From contig NC_049991.1 of assembly GCF_000003815.2 (NCBI RefSeq), forward strand, positions 16,910,776 through 16,974,775: a stretch of DNA of 64,000 bases, in the 5' to 3' direction. Below, piece by piece: positions 11,001 to 21,300 of the stretch (positions are counted from its first letter, which is position 1; every line of letters begins with the position of its first letter). This DNA is from Branchiostoma floridae (Eukaryota > Chordata > Leptocardii > Amphioxiformes > Branchiostomatidae). Position numbers and translations under genes: made by a program. The notes under the pieces were generated by a model. It did no database searches. It saw nothing but the letters and a program-made list of their open reading frames with translations, and was not told the DNA's origin.

Positions 11001-13360
11001 AGGCAGGCAGACGCAAAGACAGGCAGACAGACGCAAAGACGGATAGGCAGGCAGATGCAAAGCCAGACAGGCTGACAGACGCAAATACAGGCAGACAGAC
11101 GCAAAGACAGATAGGCAGGCAGATAGGCAGACAGCCTTACAGACAGACATGCAGACATGTAGACAGACAGACAGAGAGACAGGCGGAAAGACAGACAGAC
11201 AGGTAGACCGACAGTTCTATATTGAAAATTCCGTTGTTGTTTTTCTACAGATGATTTACCTGGACACTTTTTCTTCTTGCACAGCTTGACGTCCACGCTC
11301 CTGCCCACACAGCTGTTCCCGCCGTACTGGTCCTCACACGGGCGGGTCCGAGTCTTGGTGCCGCCGCCACAGCTGACCGAACAGTCTCCCCACGGGCCCC
11401 AGTCTCCCCACGTGCCCACATCTAAACGGGGTAGCGAGAAGAAACTTCTTTGTATACACTTTGTCAATGACAATTAAGAGTTGGTAGATCTTCTATAGGT
11501 GCTACATATCTCCTGGAAATAATGGCCGGTTCGACTCCCAACTGCTAGGTGGCGCTTCGATTTACACATCTGACTAAACCATTCACGTAATACTATGTGG
11601 ACGAGACGATATTTGGATTGTATGAGACAATTCTAGAAACTCTTGCTGCTTTTATTACATCAAATTATATACTCATGGAAATAAATGTATAAAATATCCA
11701 AGCGCACCTGAAATAATGACAGCATGTGGCCACGAAAACATGTACTAAACGTCAGACATCGAATATCAAACGCATTATTTATTTCAATTGATTGTTACTT
11801 TATGAAGCAGGTACATATCATTATGTTTTGGGTGCTTAGCTCTAATTGTGATCTTGACATTCAAGTGACCTGGCGTTACTATGCTGCTAGAAGCACGCGA
11901 TGTTGAGCGGTTAATCATGGTTTGTGTCCATCATCCATCTATCCTACACCAAGGTATTGTATTATATATGTATTTCCAAGTAGTCATAGCAACATTACTT
12001 TTGCCTTTTCAGGATCTGAATTTTTCCTAGCCCCGACCTTTCGAATTTCGAGGTGCTACCGATCTCAAAGTATGGATTGTATAATGTTAAGTATGCAATA
12101 ACTACTTGTATGTTCACTGCATACATCTAAGGCCCTATTCCCATATGCATCAGACAGTGATCGCTGAGCAACCTTACAGTGACCAAAATTATGTAAGATG
12201 TATGGTTCACAAACGAAGCAAACAAAGCGTCAAAATATACATTCTTCATCTATAAAGTTTACTGAGCAGTCCGTAAGTTCTTAATCTGCACATAGGTTGC
12301 AACCTGTATTGTATTCAATTGAATGTAATAAGATACGAAAAACACATTGTATACATACATGTCAGTATAGTTTTAAAAAATCTAGCAAGTGGCTAATTTC
12401 AGCCCGTTGGACTTTCTAATCGTTCCTACCGACATGAGTACATCCCTGCCTGTCCCATGTATCAGACCGACAGGAGCAGTCCGTAGTGCCGTCATGGCTG
12501 CACGAGTCCCCGCACACATGGCCGTTAATACACGACTCAGGCTCCGAGTAGCAGGACGATTCCTGGAGGTTGCAAAGGAATATTGTAATTTGAAGAAGGA
12601 CAATCCCGTTACCATTCATTCAGCGGTTTGAATAGTTCTCTGTCCGCCAATTAAAAACAAAAGCAAAACAGTGTGCATGAGGGGTCTCGAGTGCAGCAAC
12701 CCCAAGGTATGTAAATGAATGGACCTGGGATTTATTTCTAAAGTATGAAATAAAAACACCGATACCATGTTTAAAAAAATCAAGCAAACAGAACAATCCA
12801 AATCCGCCCGACCAACAATAGTACCATGATACAGAATACAGGTAAAATGTTCTGTTTGCTTGATTTGCTTGGGCCAAGCAGGCTGTGACAAAAACAAGGC
12901 GCGACCAGGATCTAAGACACCTTTTCTGTTACAGATAGTTGATTTTTGCATAACAAATGCACGACTATCCCAAGAATACTCTTAGTTCGCAATGGAATGA
13001 CACGTATTACGACGAGTGTAACCAGGTCCTTACCGAGTAGGCTGCCACGGGAAGAATACTGCCAACATCCAGATCGTGCAGCGAGTCGTCCACTTCATCC
13101 CCGGGCTTGTCCTCCAGGCTGTCCGGTGAGATGCTGATGTTGCACTCCTGAGACGTCTGGTTGTACTGGAAGGAGGCGCAGGAGGCGTCTTTAAGACACA
13201 GCTCGTGGCACAACAGACGGTGGGGGATGTCCACCAGGGTTCGGTTCAGGGTCACGGCGCGGGAAAACTCGTCATAACGAGGGTTAAAACTCGCCCCCAC
13301 GGCAGTAACGAGCAGCAATGCCAGCAATACACAACCCATGAATATCACGCCCTTCATCAT
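4853..13360 (-). CDS. Gene B: secreted PAN-EGF-TSP1x2-SRCR[WSC-LamG]-TSP1 protein, complete
   Basis: Thirteen exons: 13360-13034, 12562-12430, 11421-11260, 10675-10535, 10205-10044, 9737-9574, 9056-8912, 8659-8442, 7960-7787, 7118-6981, 6368-6227, 5610-5437 and 5010-4853. The sum is 2238 nt, 745 residues plus stop, with no frame break and GT/AG at each junction. Phases of the 12 introns are 0,1,1,1,1,0,1,0,0,0,1,1. A signal peptide is present and no transmembrane segment is seen, so the product is probably secreted. The two SRCR halves are separated by the WSC and LamG modules. I do not recognise a named orthologue. The domains are typical of extracellular adhesion, matrix or pattern-recognition proteins, but no ligand can be inferred. 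Confidence 0.9.
5437..5610 (-). CDS. Gene B exon 12: C-terminal half of the SRCR domain
   Basis: 174 nt, phase 1 on both sides. Residues DLRMSGDHYHPPPG are followed by YKCTGEEPLLGMCEHEEDSS and FVRCV. KCTGxExxLxxC and the final VRC are the signature of the second half of an SRCR domain. It carries the equivalents of cysteines C5, C6, C7 and C8 (group A numbering). The N-half with C2 and C3 lies about 4.4 kb away in exon 5. Confidence 0.88.
6227..8659 (-). CDS. Gene B exons 8-11: LamG-like (concanavalin-fold) domain
   Basis: Exons 8659-8442, 7960-7787, 7118-6981 and 6368-6227 encode one jelly-roll domain: GVVGKALLLNGQNQWAKTD, then GFTIAMWIHL, YYDVPDGPSFWVTQ, IHVWIHLAFTW and LDELRFWDRKLSGKEIHEV. 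These match the order of LamG/pentraxin-like folds. Exons 8 and 9 are 6 and 9 nt longer than in C and D. Exon 10 starts FSFEMD where the paralogues have TH and FALP or FSLP, using a CTCAG acceptor at 7121-7119. Confidence 0.87.
6512..6600 (-). mobile_element. Short retroposon-like 3' end fragment, gene B intron 10
   Basis: Related to 9158-9245: both share, on the plus strand, ACTTTATTG followed by ACAATTGTACA, ACAATGTA and ATTACACAAAGTA. Read on the minus strand they end in CAATAAAGT, like a retroposon 3' tail. The family is not identified. Confidence 0.45.
7994..8310. repeat. (ATC/CATCAT)n trinucleotide-rich tract, gene B intron 8
   Basis: Impure CAT/ATC triplet repeat of about 300 bp between exons 8 and 9. 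Read on the minus strand it gives a Met/Ile-rich artefact frame. Confidence 0.85.
8912..9737 (-). CDS. Gene B exons 6-7: WSC domain
   Basis: Exons 9737-9574 and 9056-8912. GCFNDDPGNMSPADAWN, CLAFCRLRGFKYAAIR, then NKCQCGRGYARNGEV, CSRPC, RTCG and VYTYG give the eight-cysteine WSC pattern, a putative carbohydrate-binding domain. The intron is phase 0 after AAIR. The block enters and leaves in phase 1. Confidence 0.9.
9158..9245 (-). mobile_element. Second copy of the retroposon-like 3' end fragment, gene B intron 6
   Basis: Matches 6512-6600 in the same orientation with scattered differences. The copies lie in different introns of the same gene, so they are independent insertions or parts of a dispersed repeat. 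Confidence 0.45.
10044..10205 (-). CDS. Gene B exon 5: N-terminal half of the SRCR domain
   Basis: 162 nt, phase 1 on both sides. HVRLQRGRYVTDGWVEVWDQ, GYWRPLCGEW and GRVACRHIGFKDVEVD match the first half of SRCR domains (VRL, VEV, C2, the VxCRxLGF motif with C3). The exon stops where group A SRCR domains commonly carry an intron. The next exon encodes WSC, not the SRCR remainder. Confidence 0.9.
10505..10510 (-). terminator. Possible intronic polyadenylation signal overlapping a stop codon in gene B intron 4
   Basis: If the donor after exon 4 is not used, translation adds SSKKCNVCRQ and stops at TAA (10508-10506). That stop lies inside an AATAAA hexamer (10510-10505) about 25 nt past the exon. 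A short secreted PAN-EGF-TSP1x2 form could result. The arrangement is not seen in genes C and D. Confidence 0.3.
10535..11421 (-). CDS. Gene B exons 3-4: two TSP1 repeats
   Basis: Exon 11421-11260 encodes DVGTWGDWGPWGDCSVSCGG, TKTRTRPC and CKKKKCPG. Exon 10675-10535 encodes EWSEWSSWTKCTRCGSSRTR, TCPVQGHC and SSRECS. Both are phase 1-1 exons with W-x-x-W and six-cysteine TSP1 patterns. The second is the shorter variant with CTRC in place of CSxxC. Confidence 0.9.
10905..11205. repeat. CAGACAGGCAGACGCAAAGA-type minisatellite in gene B intron 3
   Basis: Degenerate tandem array of about 300 bp built from CAGGCAGA, CAGACAGA and CGCAAAGA blocks. Read on the minus strand it keeps an open frame rich in Cys, Leu and Ser, but it lies between two well-supported TSP1 exons and is intronic. 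Confidence 0.85.
12430..12562 (-). CDS. Gene B exon 2: EGF-like cysteine-rich module
   Basis: 133 nt, entering in phase 0 and leaving in phase 1, donor GTAGGA. SSCYSEPESCINGHVCGDSC, then CSCRSDTWDRQGC. Same length and cysteine order as exon 2 of genes A and D. Confidence 0.87.
12778..12866. repeat. Inverted repeat in gene B intron 1
   Basis: Arms of about 18 bp (AATCAAGCAAACAGAACA near 12779 and its complement near 12849-12866) are separated by about 50 bp. Probably the remains of a small foldback element. Confidence 0.6.
13034..13360 (-). CDS. Gene B exon 1: signal peptide and PAN/apple-like domain
   Basis: 109 codons. ATG ATG at 13360 opens a hydrophobic signal (MKGVIFMGCVLLALLLVTAV), then the conserved LLCHELCLKDASCASFQYNQ and SQEC. 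The acidic linker DKPGDEVDDSLHDLDVGS is nearly identical to that of gene C. Donor GTAAGG, phase 0. Confidence 0.9.
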
Positions 13361-15147
13361 TTAGGTTAACGCAAAAATGTTGCAGTTTCCAGATGACAAT
13401 CTTAGCTCGAACTAGTACACCGTGTTTTAGAAGAGCTGCACCTCAAGCACTTTAAAGATACCAATGCACTCATTGCAAAGAGTAGGCGTCCAGCTTCTGC
13501 TTACTGTGCAGTTTAATGGTTATGCAAATAAAGCAATGCCCGGGACTTATATACGCTGTTTACGTACGGAGATAAAGAATATGATCCTTGGTAACATCTC
13601 GTCATTGTACCATGACATCATTTCTGACAATTTCTTACAACTCATGTCGCTTCAAGGACTACACTTGACAAAGGCTGACGACGAGCTGAATTTGGTTGAA
13701 AGAAAAGATGACATAGACCTTCATTGGTCATGAATCATGCCGCTCAAGTTCATTTGTGGTATGTTTTATAACTCATTGTTTAGTGCACGTTCAGGGTGAA
13801 GCTCTCATTAACGGTCACGAACTTTGTGGTTAGGGTTCGTGACAAAGCTGTCTGTAGCAGTCGGCCACGTTCACTCTCATCTTGCCTCAATAACTAAAAA
13901 TGTGGAGGCAAATAATGACTGTGGAACATGTTTCTAGAGTCATCGATAGAGAAAAAGAACAGACGAACTCGCAGGATGAAGGAGGCTGTTTGGATCAGGA
14001 AGTCAGCTCCGGTCAACTGAGATGAACCGAGATAAGGGGGGATACAAACTGAGTCATGTTTGGGACGGTATTCTGGCTGCTGCAGCGCCACCTACATCGG
14101 CTATAAGTAGCAGCGAGAAGCAGATCCAGTCGTTCTAAATTCTGAAGATGGTGTCTGACAGATACCGAAACGTGGGATGTGAATACTGCCCTGGTTGTGT
14201 TTCAAATGAACTTTACTATATTTGTAACTTTTGTACCTTATTGAGGGTGAAGATCTCTTTAATGGTCATACGTGAAGCAGTTGGTCACGTTCATTTTCAT
14301 CTTGTCTTCAGAACTCAAAATGTGAAGGTAAATAATGACCGGAGAGCTATGTCGTGTTCATATTCCATGTTCCTAGAACTCGAAACTGTAGCTCAGTACA
14401 AGTACTTGATTCGACGGTATCAACAAAACCTCAAGTGACATGGGGTTTATGTTAAAGAAAAGTAGGCACCAAAAGACACATCGTTTCCTGATAAACATAG
14501 TTTATTGTGATGGTTAGATACATTGCTATCATCACCGTTTAACTTAGCTGATAGCTGAAGATTATCGTTTAACTTATTCACAGCCTACGTTTTGCACGAG
14601 GATACCAGTCTTGTACTATTCATCATGTTACATTTATATTACTTACTTAACTGGTGCTGGACTGAAACTGCTTCGCCGGAGACTGCTTAGATATACTATA
14701 CACGTAGACAAGTAACAGTGACACATGAGAATAGTATAGTGTATTTATATTTATAAGTTCCGTTCACTCCAAACTGTGCGTTTCGGTAAAACCATCGATA
14801 TGAACACTTATATACAGTCACATAAACGAAAAAGGACCAATAAGTGGTACACCAAATGTACAATATATAAGCAGTGAAAAAGAACACATTTGCATGATAC
14901 ACCTTCCCCATCTCTCTATTATTAGCTTAAACTGGGTGCACGTCACATTAGAAAAGATGTCAGGAACGATCCTTAATGCTAATACATACATTTCTTACTT
15001 TGGTACAGTCACAAAGAAGCAATGGAAGGCCGGATTCACTTTCAAGACTAAAGCGCGTGTGATAGCTCGTTGTTGCCTTTGTTCTTACTTGTACTAAACA
15101 CAGTGGTCATATTTGTACAATTATTAGAGTTCTTCATTCAGTAATCC
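13361..15147. other. Spacer between genes B and C with a diverged direct repeat
   Basis: About 1.8 kb. Segments 13795-13950 and 14240-14385 are diverged direct copies (both begin GGGTGAAG and include CACGTTCA, CATCTTG and GGTAAATAATGACC or GGCAAATAATGACT). The gene C 3' UTR occupies the right part. No coding sequence is seen. Confidence 0.6.
14501..14506 (-). terminator. Probable polyadenylation signal of gene C
   Basis: AATAAA on the minus strand about 640 nt after the gene C stop codon (GTTTATTGTG on plus). Confidence 0.4.
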
Positions 15148-15317
15148 TTAGTTTTGTTCATCGTTCTCTACGCATGTTCTGATCTGCTCACTAGGCCCGG
15201 GACTGTCGGTACAGTTGCTCGTGTAGAGAGGAGACGGGGTGTAACAGTTCCGGGTGCGGCTCTGCTTCCCGTTCTCACAGGCTTTCCATGGAGACCACTC
15301 GTCCCACCAGCCGTTAG
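15148..15317 (-). CDS. Gene C exon 13: C-terminal TSP1-like module and stop
   Basis: 170 nt to TAA (15150-15148). PNGWWDEWSPWKAC, RTRNCYTPSPLY and TDSPGPSEQIRTC, then VENDEQN and stop. It aligns with the last exons of B and D with two or four extra codons. Confidence 0.88.
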
Positions 15318-18300
15318 CTGCGTGGAGAGAGAAAGTTGTGAAGGTTTTTATATTTGTATTTCTGGAGTCGAATTTCTTATACATGTATGTATAAAGCTAC
15401 ATAGATAAATGTCTATGTAGCGTTGACATTCGTTTTTAGACATTCATACGTCTTCCCTTGAATACAGACTAATATTCATGATATTACCCCCACCCCAATT
15501 ATCAAGTAGGTAGAGTAATACAAATTCTTGATCGTCTCCCTAAAATTCATTGGCTGGGGATCTATTTCGTGTTGTTAGAAACCTGTCCCCATACCGTGAC
15601 CCTAACCCTAACCCTAACTCCTAACTCCTAACCCTAACCCTAACCCTAACCCTAACCCTAACCCTAACCCTAACCCTAACCCTAACCCTAACCCTAACCC
15701 TAACCCTACCCTTCGCACTAACCATTAATCTAAGTCTATAGTCTGAATTACTATCCCACAAGCATACAGATCAATTTGTCTTCTATATCAGTTACGCTAT
15801 CGAGCAGACACATAAACATGGCCTCCTTGTTAATATAATAACGTTAAGCGGACTTACGGACACAGCGTACGAAGGCCTGTGCGTTTGTGCCACAGATCTC
15901 GTCAGCCAATGAGGAGTCCTCCTCGTGCTCGCACATGCCCAGTAGCGGCTCCTCTCCGCTGCACTTGTAATTGCCCTTCATGACCTTTGACCCAGGCGGA
16001 GGGTGGTAGTGATCTCCCGACATCCTCAGGTCTGTTTAAAAACATAATAAGATCATCTATGAACTTAGAATATATCGTCAGGTTTTAAATGCACTGATCT
16101 AACATCTTCCTATGATATATGACAGGCCTTGGGATCTGCCAGTTGAGGTCATCTATTCTAGATTCCTATATGATTCACATATCAGTCATATTTACGCATA
16201 ACAATTACAAGTAAGTGACTTTTCCATGTTCAACTGTTTTTCGAGCTACATGTCATATCATACTATTGATATTGTTCCGCCAATTCGTTCTAATGATGCT
16301 GAGGAAGAGTGATGGATGTCTTTCGAAACGTTCGGGAGTAATATTATAATTATCTGGTTGTGGAGATTGATTTGTATTGTATGTAAGCCAGATGGATTTG
16401 GGATTTTGGCCCCAAACACATTTAATACACTATTTCCACACTTACCATGCATCATGACTTCGTAGATTTCCTTCCCAGTCAGTTTCCTGTCCCAGAAGCG
16501 AACCTCGTCCAGGAGGAAGTCGCCGGTGATGCCAGCAACATCATTCAGGGTGTTGGGCGCTCCTATCGCCAGGGTGGTGTACTCATCCTGTAAGCATGAT
16601 AGGGAATGATTCTTGTTTCAAGTTTTTTTTTTAATTGGTGGTATGCAATTAGTTAAAGTGGCACCGATAGCCTAGTGGTTAGGCATGATGGTGTGTTTGA
16701 GAAAGGCCCCTTTCACGACTTCGATTCACCCAGGTGTAAATAAGTATCTGACTTCGGTTTGGGTTGTGGGGTGTGTGTGTGATCCAGGTAGCACCATGAT
16801 TCAATCGAGGTTTCATACGTCCTTGCCCGCGCAACGAACGCCGCGCACAAGTTCGTACGCCACGAGAGTTTCATACGCGTATGAATTTCATATACGTATG
16901 AAACACGCGTATGAAACCCCGGTTTTGGGACCCGAATGCTAGCTCTGTGGTCTTGGGTGGAGGGGATGCAAAGGCGTATCTTATTTGCGGTCATGCTGGT
17001 TTTACAATAAAACCAAAAGAGCACATTGAAGTAACTACAAGATGGATGACATTACAACGCAGTTTGGAAAGCAGTGAAATGAAATGTCTGGCCACAATTT
17101 GTATTTTGTACAATTTGTACAAAAGACTAGTATGTGGTATAGGGTATAACCAAATGACAAAATGTGATTTCAGACCTTCTCCATTCGTCTCATCCGCTTG
17201 GGAGTGGAGGTGAACTTGATCATGGTGCTGTTCATGTGGATGCTGATGTCACAGGACGGTCTCCAGGACAGAACCAGGTACATCCACACGTCGATCGGCA
17301 GGGAAAAGTGAGTCTAGGTCGGGCAGGAAAAATTCAACAAGGCGTTTAGGTCCTGATGGTCCTCTTTGGCCTAAGACACCAGCTTTGAAGCCTTAAATGG
17401 ATACAATATGTCTAGTGATCTATATCATATCATAACTTGTGGGGGAATATTCATACTTCCTTGCAATGACGTGGTATCACGTAATGAAAAACAGTGATCT
17501 ATTGTTCCTACAAAAGTCTAGGATACTAAATATATACTTTAATATCTTACCGTTGCTGTACAAAGATAATTATCTTCCTATTGTACATAAAAGTACATGT
17601 ATACATAACGAAATTCCTTTTTTCAACAGAAAGAATCGGTTTACCATTCTATGAAATACTGTAACAATGTAAAAATTTCTTGTTATTACCGTGCACCACT
17701 CTTCCACATAGGTAATCCAGAATCCCGGTCCGTCCGGCACATCGTAGTAGAAGTTAAGGCCGAAGGATTTGGGGAAGTGACCCCCACTGGACAGGAAGTA
17801 GCGGTCAGACGATGGTTCGGACATCAACTTGATCCACATGCCAATGCTGAAACCCTGATCATGATGAAGATACATACAGCCAATACTATGAATACGGTCA
17901 GTACTAAGAGGTGGTCAACACTACTGGAATGTGTACAAAGAGAAATATGAACAAAATAAAAGAAATGTTCAAGATGGAATAATGTTCCTCTGTGTATTCA
18001 TCGAAATTAACCATGGTTAAGGCACATAATCAGAATACTTAGTACAAGTACAAAATGCGTCGTCGCTGTTGGACGCAATTATCGATTGCCAAAGCAATGT
18101 AGAATTTCTACACTGGAATGCGTAAACTTTGCCTTCATAGTTTGCAGTTTTCTCTCAAATTTCATGTTTTACCGTCATCACGAAATATACGATGGGCTTA
18201 AATACTCACCCCATTCGTATATATAGCATCCTCGCTAGTATCCGTTGATACATTTCGTATTAGCGGAATACTGCGCCTAATCATATAATACAAAAGAAGA

Positions 18301-21300
18301 GAAAGACCTGCCAGTCGATTGTACTACAGACCTGTTCACAGTTTACAGTGCTGCCCAGACACGTCCCCTCCAGAGGCAGAGTCTTCAGGTACTGGACGTT
18401 CCCGTTCAGGGTCAGCGCCTTGCCGACGATCCCGTCCGTGAGGCTGGCGCCGTTATAGCCATAGGCAGGAGGATTGCCGACAAACTCTTCGTTCTCGTCT
18501 CGCTTCTCGTCCATGGGGAAGTACATGATGTTCCCGTGAAGCGCTGAGAAAGGGTCAGCCAATTAAACACTGTACATGTGAATGATTTAGCAGTAAAAAG
18601 AGTTTACTGCAGATTGAAATTGTAAACAACAACATATTAGACTGGTCGTTATAAAACGATTTATTTCCTTTCGGAACTTCTGTGAAGCTATAGGGGAATC
18701 CACCACTGTCCACAACGATCTACCGCAACCCTTTGCCTAATAAAACAGCTGGATATTATACGACACATACAAGAATTTCTCCAGAATTTTCTCTGTGTCC
18801 GGTCCTCAGTCAGTCGCATGGCGAATGTCGTATATCGGACCCTTACCGTGTGTATAGACGTCGTTAAGCTGGCCCGACTGAGGGTTGCCGCACGTGAGAC
18901 TGGGGTCGTCAGCACAAGGCGAGCTGCAGATGGTCGAGTTGACCTGCTCTGTCCTAGCGTACCCCCGCCCGCACTGACACACGTCACCGTTCTGTGGTGT
19001 GTAGGTGGGGAAACAACGCAATATTAATACACGCAACGGTTTTACTATAAAATGTCTTCTTTTTCGGGAAACTAGGCTGTATCTAGGCAGAATATATTTT
19101 GTTAACTTAACATATTATACTTCCAGATTTCCGTCGTCACTTATACAGATCTAGGGCTATACGTTTTCCTGGTAGGTTCTTCTGTGCAAGGATCGGACAG
19201 GGGCCGCGTGTGGGGCCGCGTGGCGCAATCGTCAGCACGTTTGACTCAGGTCCAGAAGGTCTTGAGTTCAAACCCCAACGTGTCACCGGTGTTGTGCCCT
19301 TGGGAAAGGCACTTTACACGACTTTCCTATATACGCTACAAAAGTCTTCAGCAAATTGAAGTTGGTAGCCTCAAAAACGGAAGACAGATAAGCCACCATT
19401 AGACCCATCTCTAGGATAAATTTGAAATTTGAAATCATGGTCCTCGCTTCATAGCTTACGATAGACTGACATAATAACATTTAAAACCTAATCACATGAC
19501 TTCCAACTGTCTTGAGTGCATTCCTCGTCACTTTTCCAAAAGAATATGACCAAGACATTTATCTTTAAAGCTGAAAACGTTAGTTTCCCTTTTGTCTGAC
19601 TTACCCGAATGGCGGCGTAGTTGTAACCCCGTACGTGACAGAAGGCCAGGCAGTCCGCAGGTGATGATGACGTCACGGATGGACCGTCCACGCTGCTGTA
19701 GTCTCCCCTCAGCGTCCCGTCCGAGGGAGCATCGTTAAAGCAGCCTAGACTCATGACACCTGGCGCTATACGAAATTAACATGAACAACACGCATCTATC
19801 CGTGAATCTATCCGTGAATAGTTCAATCAGGCTGGCAAATAACGGAACTGTGACGAAAAATGGAAACGGTTAACGGTACCTACCGGAGAGGGTTTATGAA
19901 CATATCTGTTCCTACATTTTCAGTATTGCATAAAAGCGAGAAGAAGTCAATATTACATTATGACCTTGTGTTGGTTGACATTCTTAATACTGTAAATGCA
20001 TTTTATTTCGCGGTGATTTAATGTCGCGGTAGCACCGTTCACTGCCATGGAAAAATGTTTGCGGTGGTTTTAAGTTCGCGGTGAAGCGGCCACCGCGAAA
20101 ACCGCGAACATTAAACCACTACGAAAGTTTCTGCATTTACAGTAGTTAATGCATTTGTCAACTATTATTTTGTTGCGACCTGTACTTAACCCATTACATG
20201 TGCAAGAAACGTAAAGTCTTACGTGTTTCCGGTTCCGCGTCTTGGAAGCCCAGATTACGACACGCCACCCTCCCGTTTTCCTGCGTCCACTCCCCACACA
20301 GCGGCCTCCAGTAGCCGTTCAGCTGGTCCCAAACTTCCACCCAGCCGTCAGTCACAAACTGGCCCCTTTGTAGCCGAACATGAGCTAGAAAAGACAATCA
20401 TTTCAAACTTTCTAACTGGGTCATGTTTGGTACCACATACTTGTCGCAACACCACCTAGCGGTAAGACGTATGGGAGATCACCAGACTTCACCTGTTGCT
20501 GAGATGCTATCAGTCTATGTGGTAGAAGGCTCTCTGTGTCGAAATACCGAACCTTCACTTAATTTAAGATTTCGTGTAGGGAAATGATTTCCAATGCAGA
20601 AATTTTAGAAAACATAGCATTTCTAGCCTTATCCAGAAGCAATGATGATTATCATTCTCCAAGCAATTACAGGTACATGAATGATCAGTACTAGTGTTTT
20701 TAAACCGACTGCTCTGTTGAAAAAGATCTTTGAAAGAGGATCAGCCGAACTACATGTCGGGTCGACTTTCTGAAGACGGAAAAACGCCATATGTATTGTT
20801 TATTTGAACATGAGGTGTATGATCGAGGATGTCACTAGGTAGGTACAGTAGAGGTGTTGATTTCTGATAGCTGCGGTTTGGGATCAATTCATGTTGCTCT
20901 GATCCTAAAAGAGTATTACGAAAAGAAACCTTACTGGAACATTCCTTGCTCTTCGTGCAGGCGCCCCTCTCCTCGTGTTTCCCGCCACACTCCCCCGGGA
21001 CGGGACAGCTGCGGGACCGGGTCCGGAACCCCGCACACCGGCTACACTTCGTCCAGCTGCCCCACTCTCCCCACTCTACATGGGAGGTGGAAACAGATCT
21101 GATGAGCACAGTTCAATTATTTTACAGTTTATAAAGTTGAGGATACTCCAAACCCGCGAGAAAGTCGCGAGAAATGTGTTCTTTACAAGGTTCTGTCCGT
21201 CAAGACAACTTGAAAATACAATGGGTCATATGTGAACAGTTTCACCAAAATTGTTAAATCACTGGGCAATAAGGTCTTCAACACAACCAAGAGTTAATAC

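Noticed and set aside
10724-11473. 249-residue minus-strand frame rich in Cys and Leu
   Set aside because: Exon 3 of gene B read through its donor into a minisatellite; paralogues end the exon at the conserved GT.
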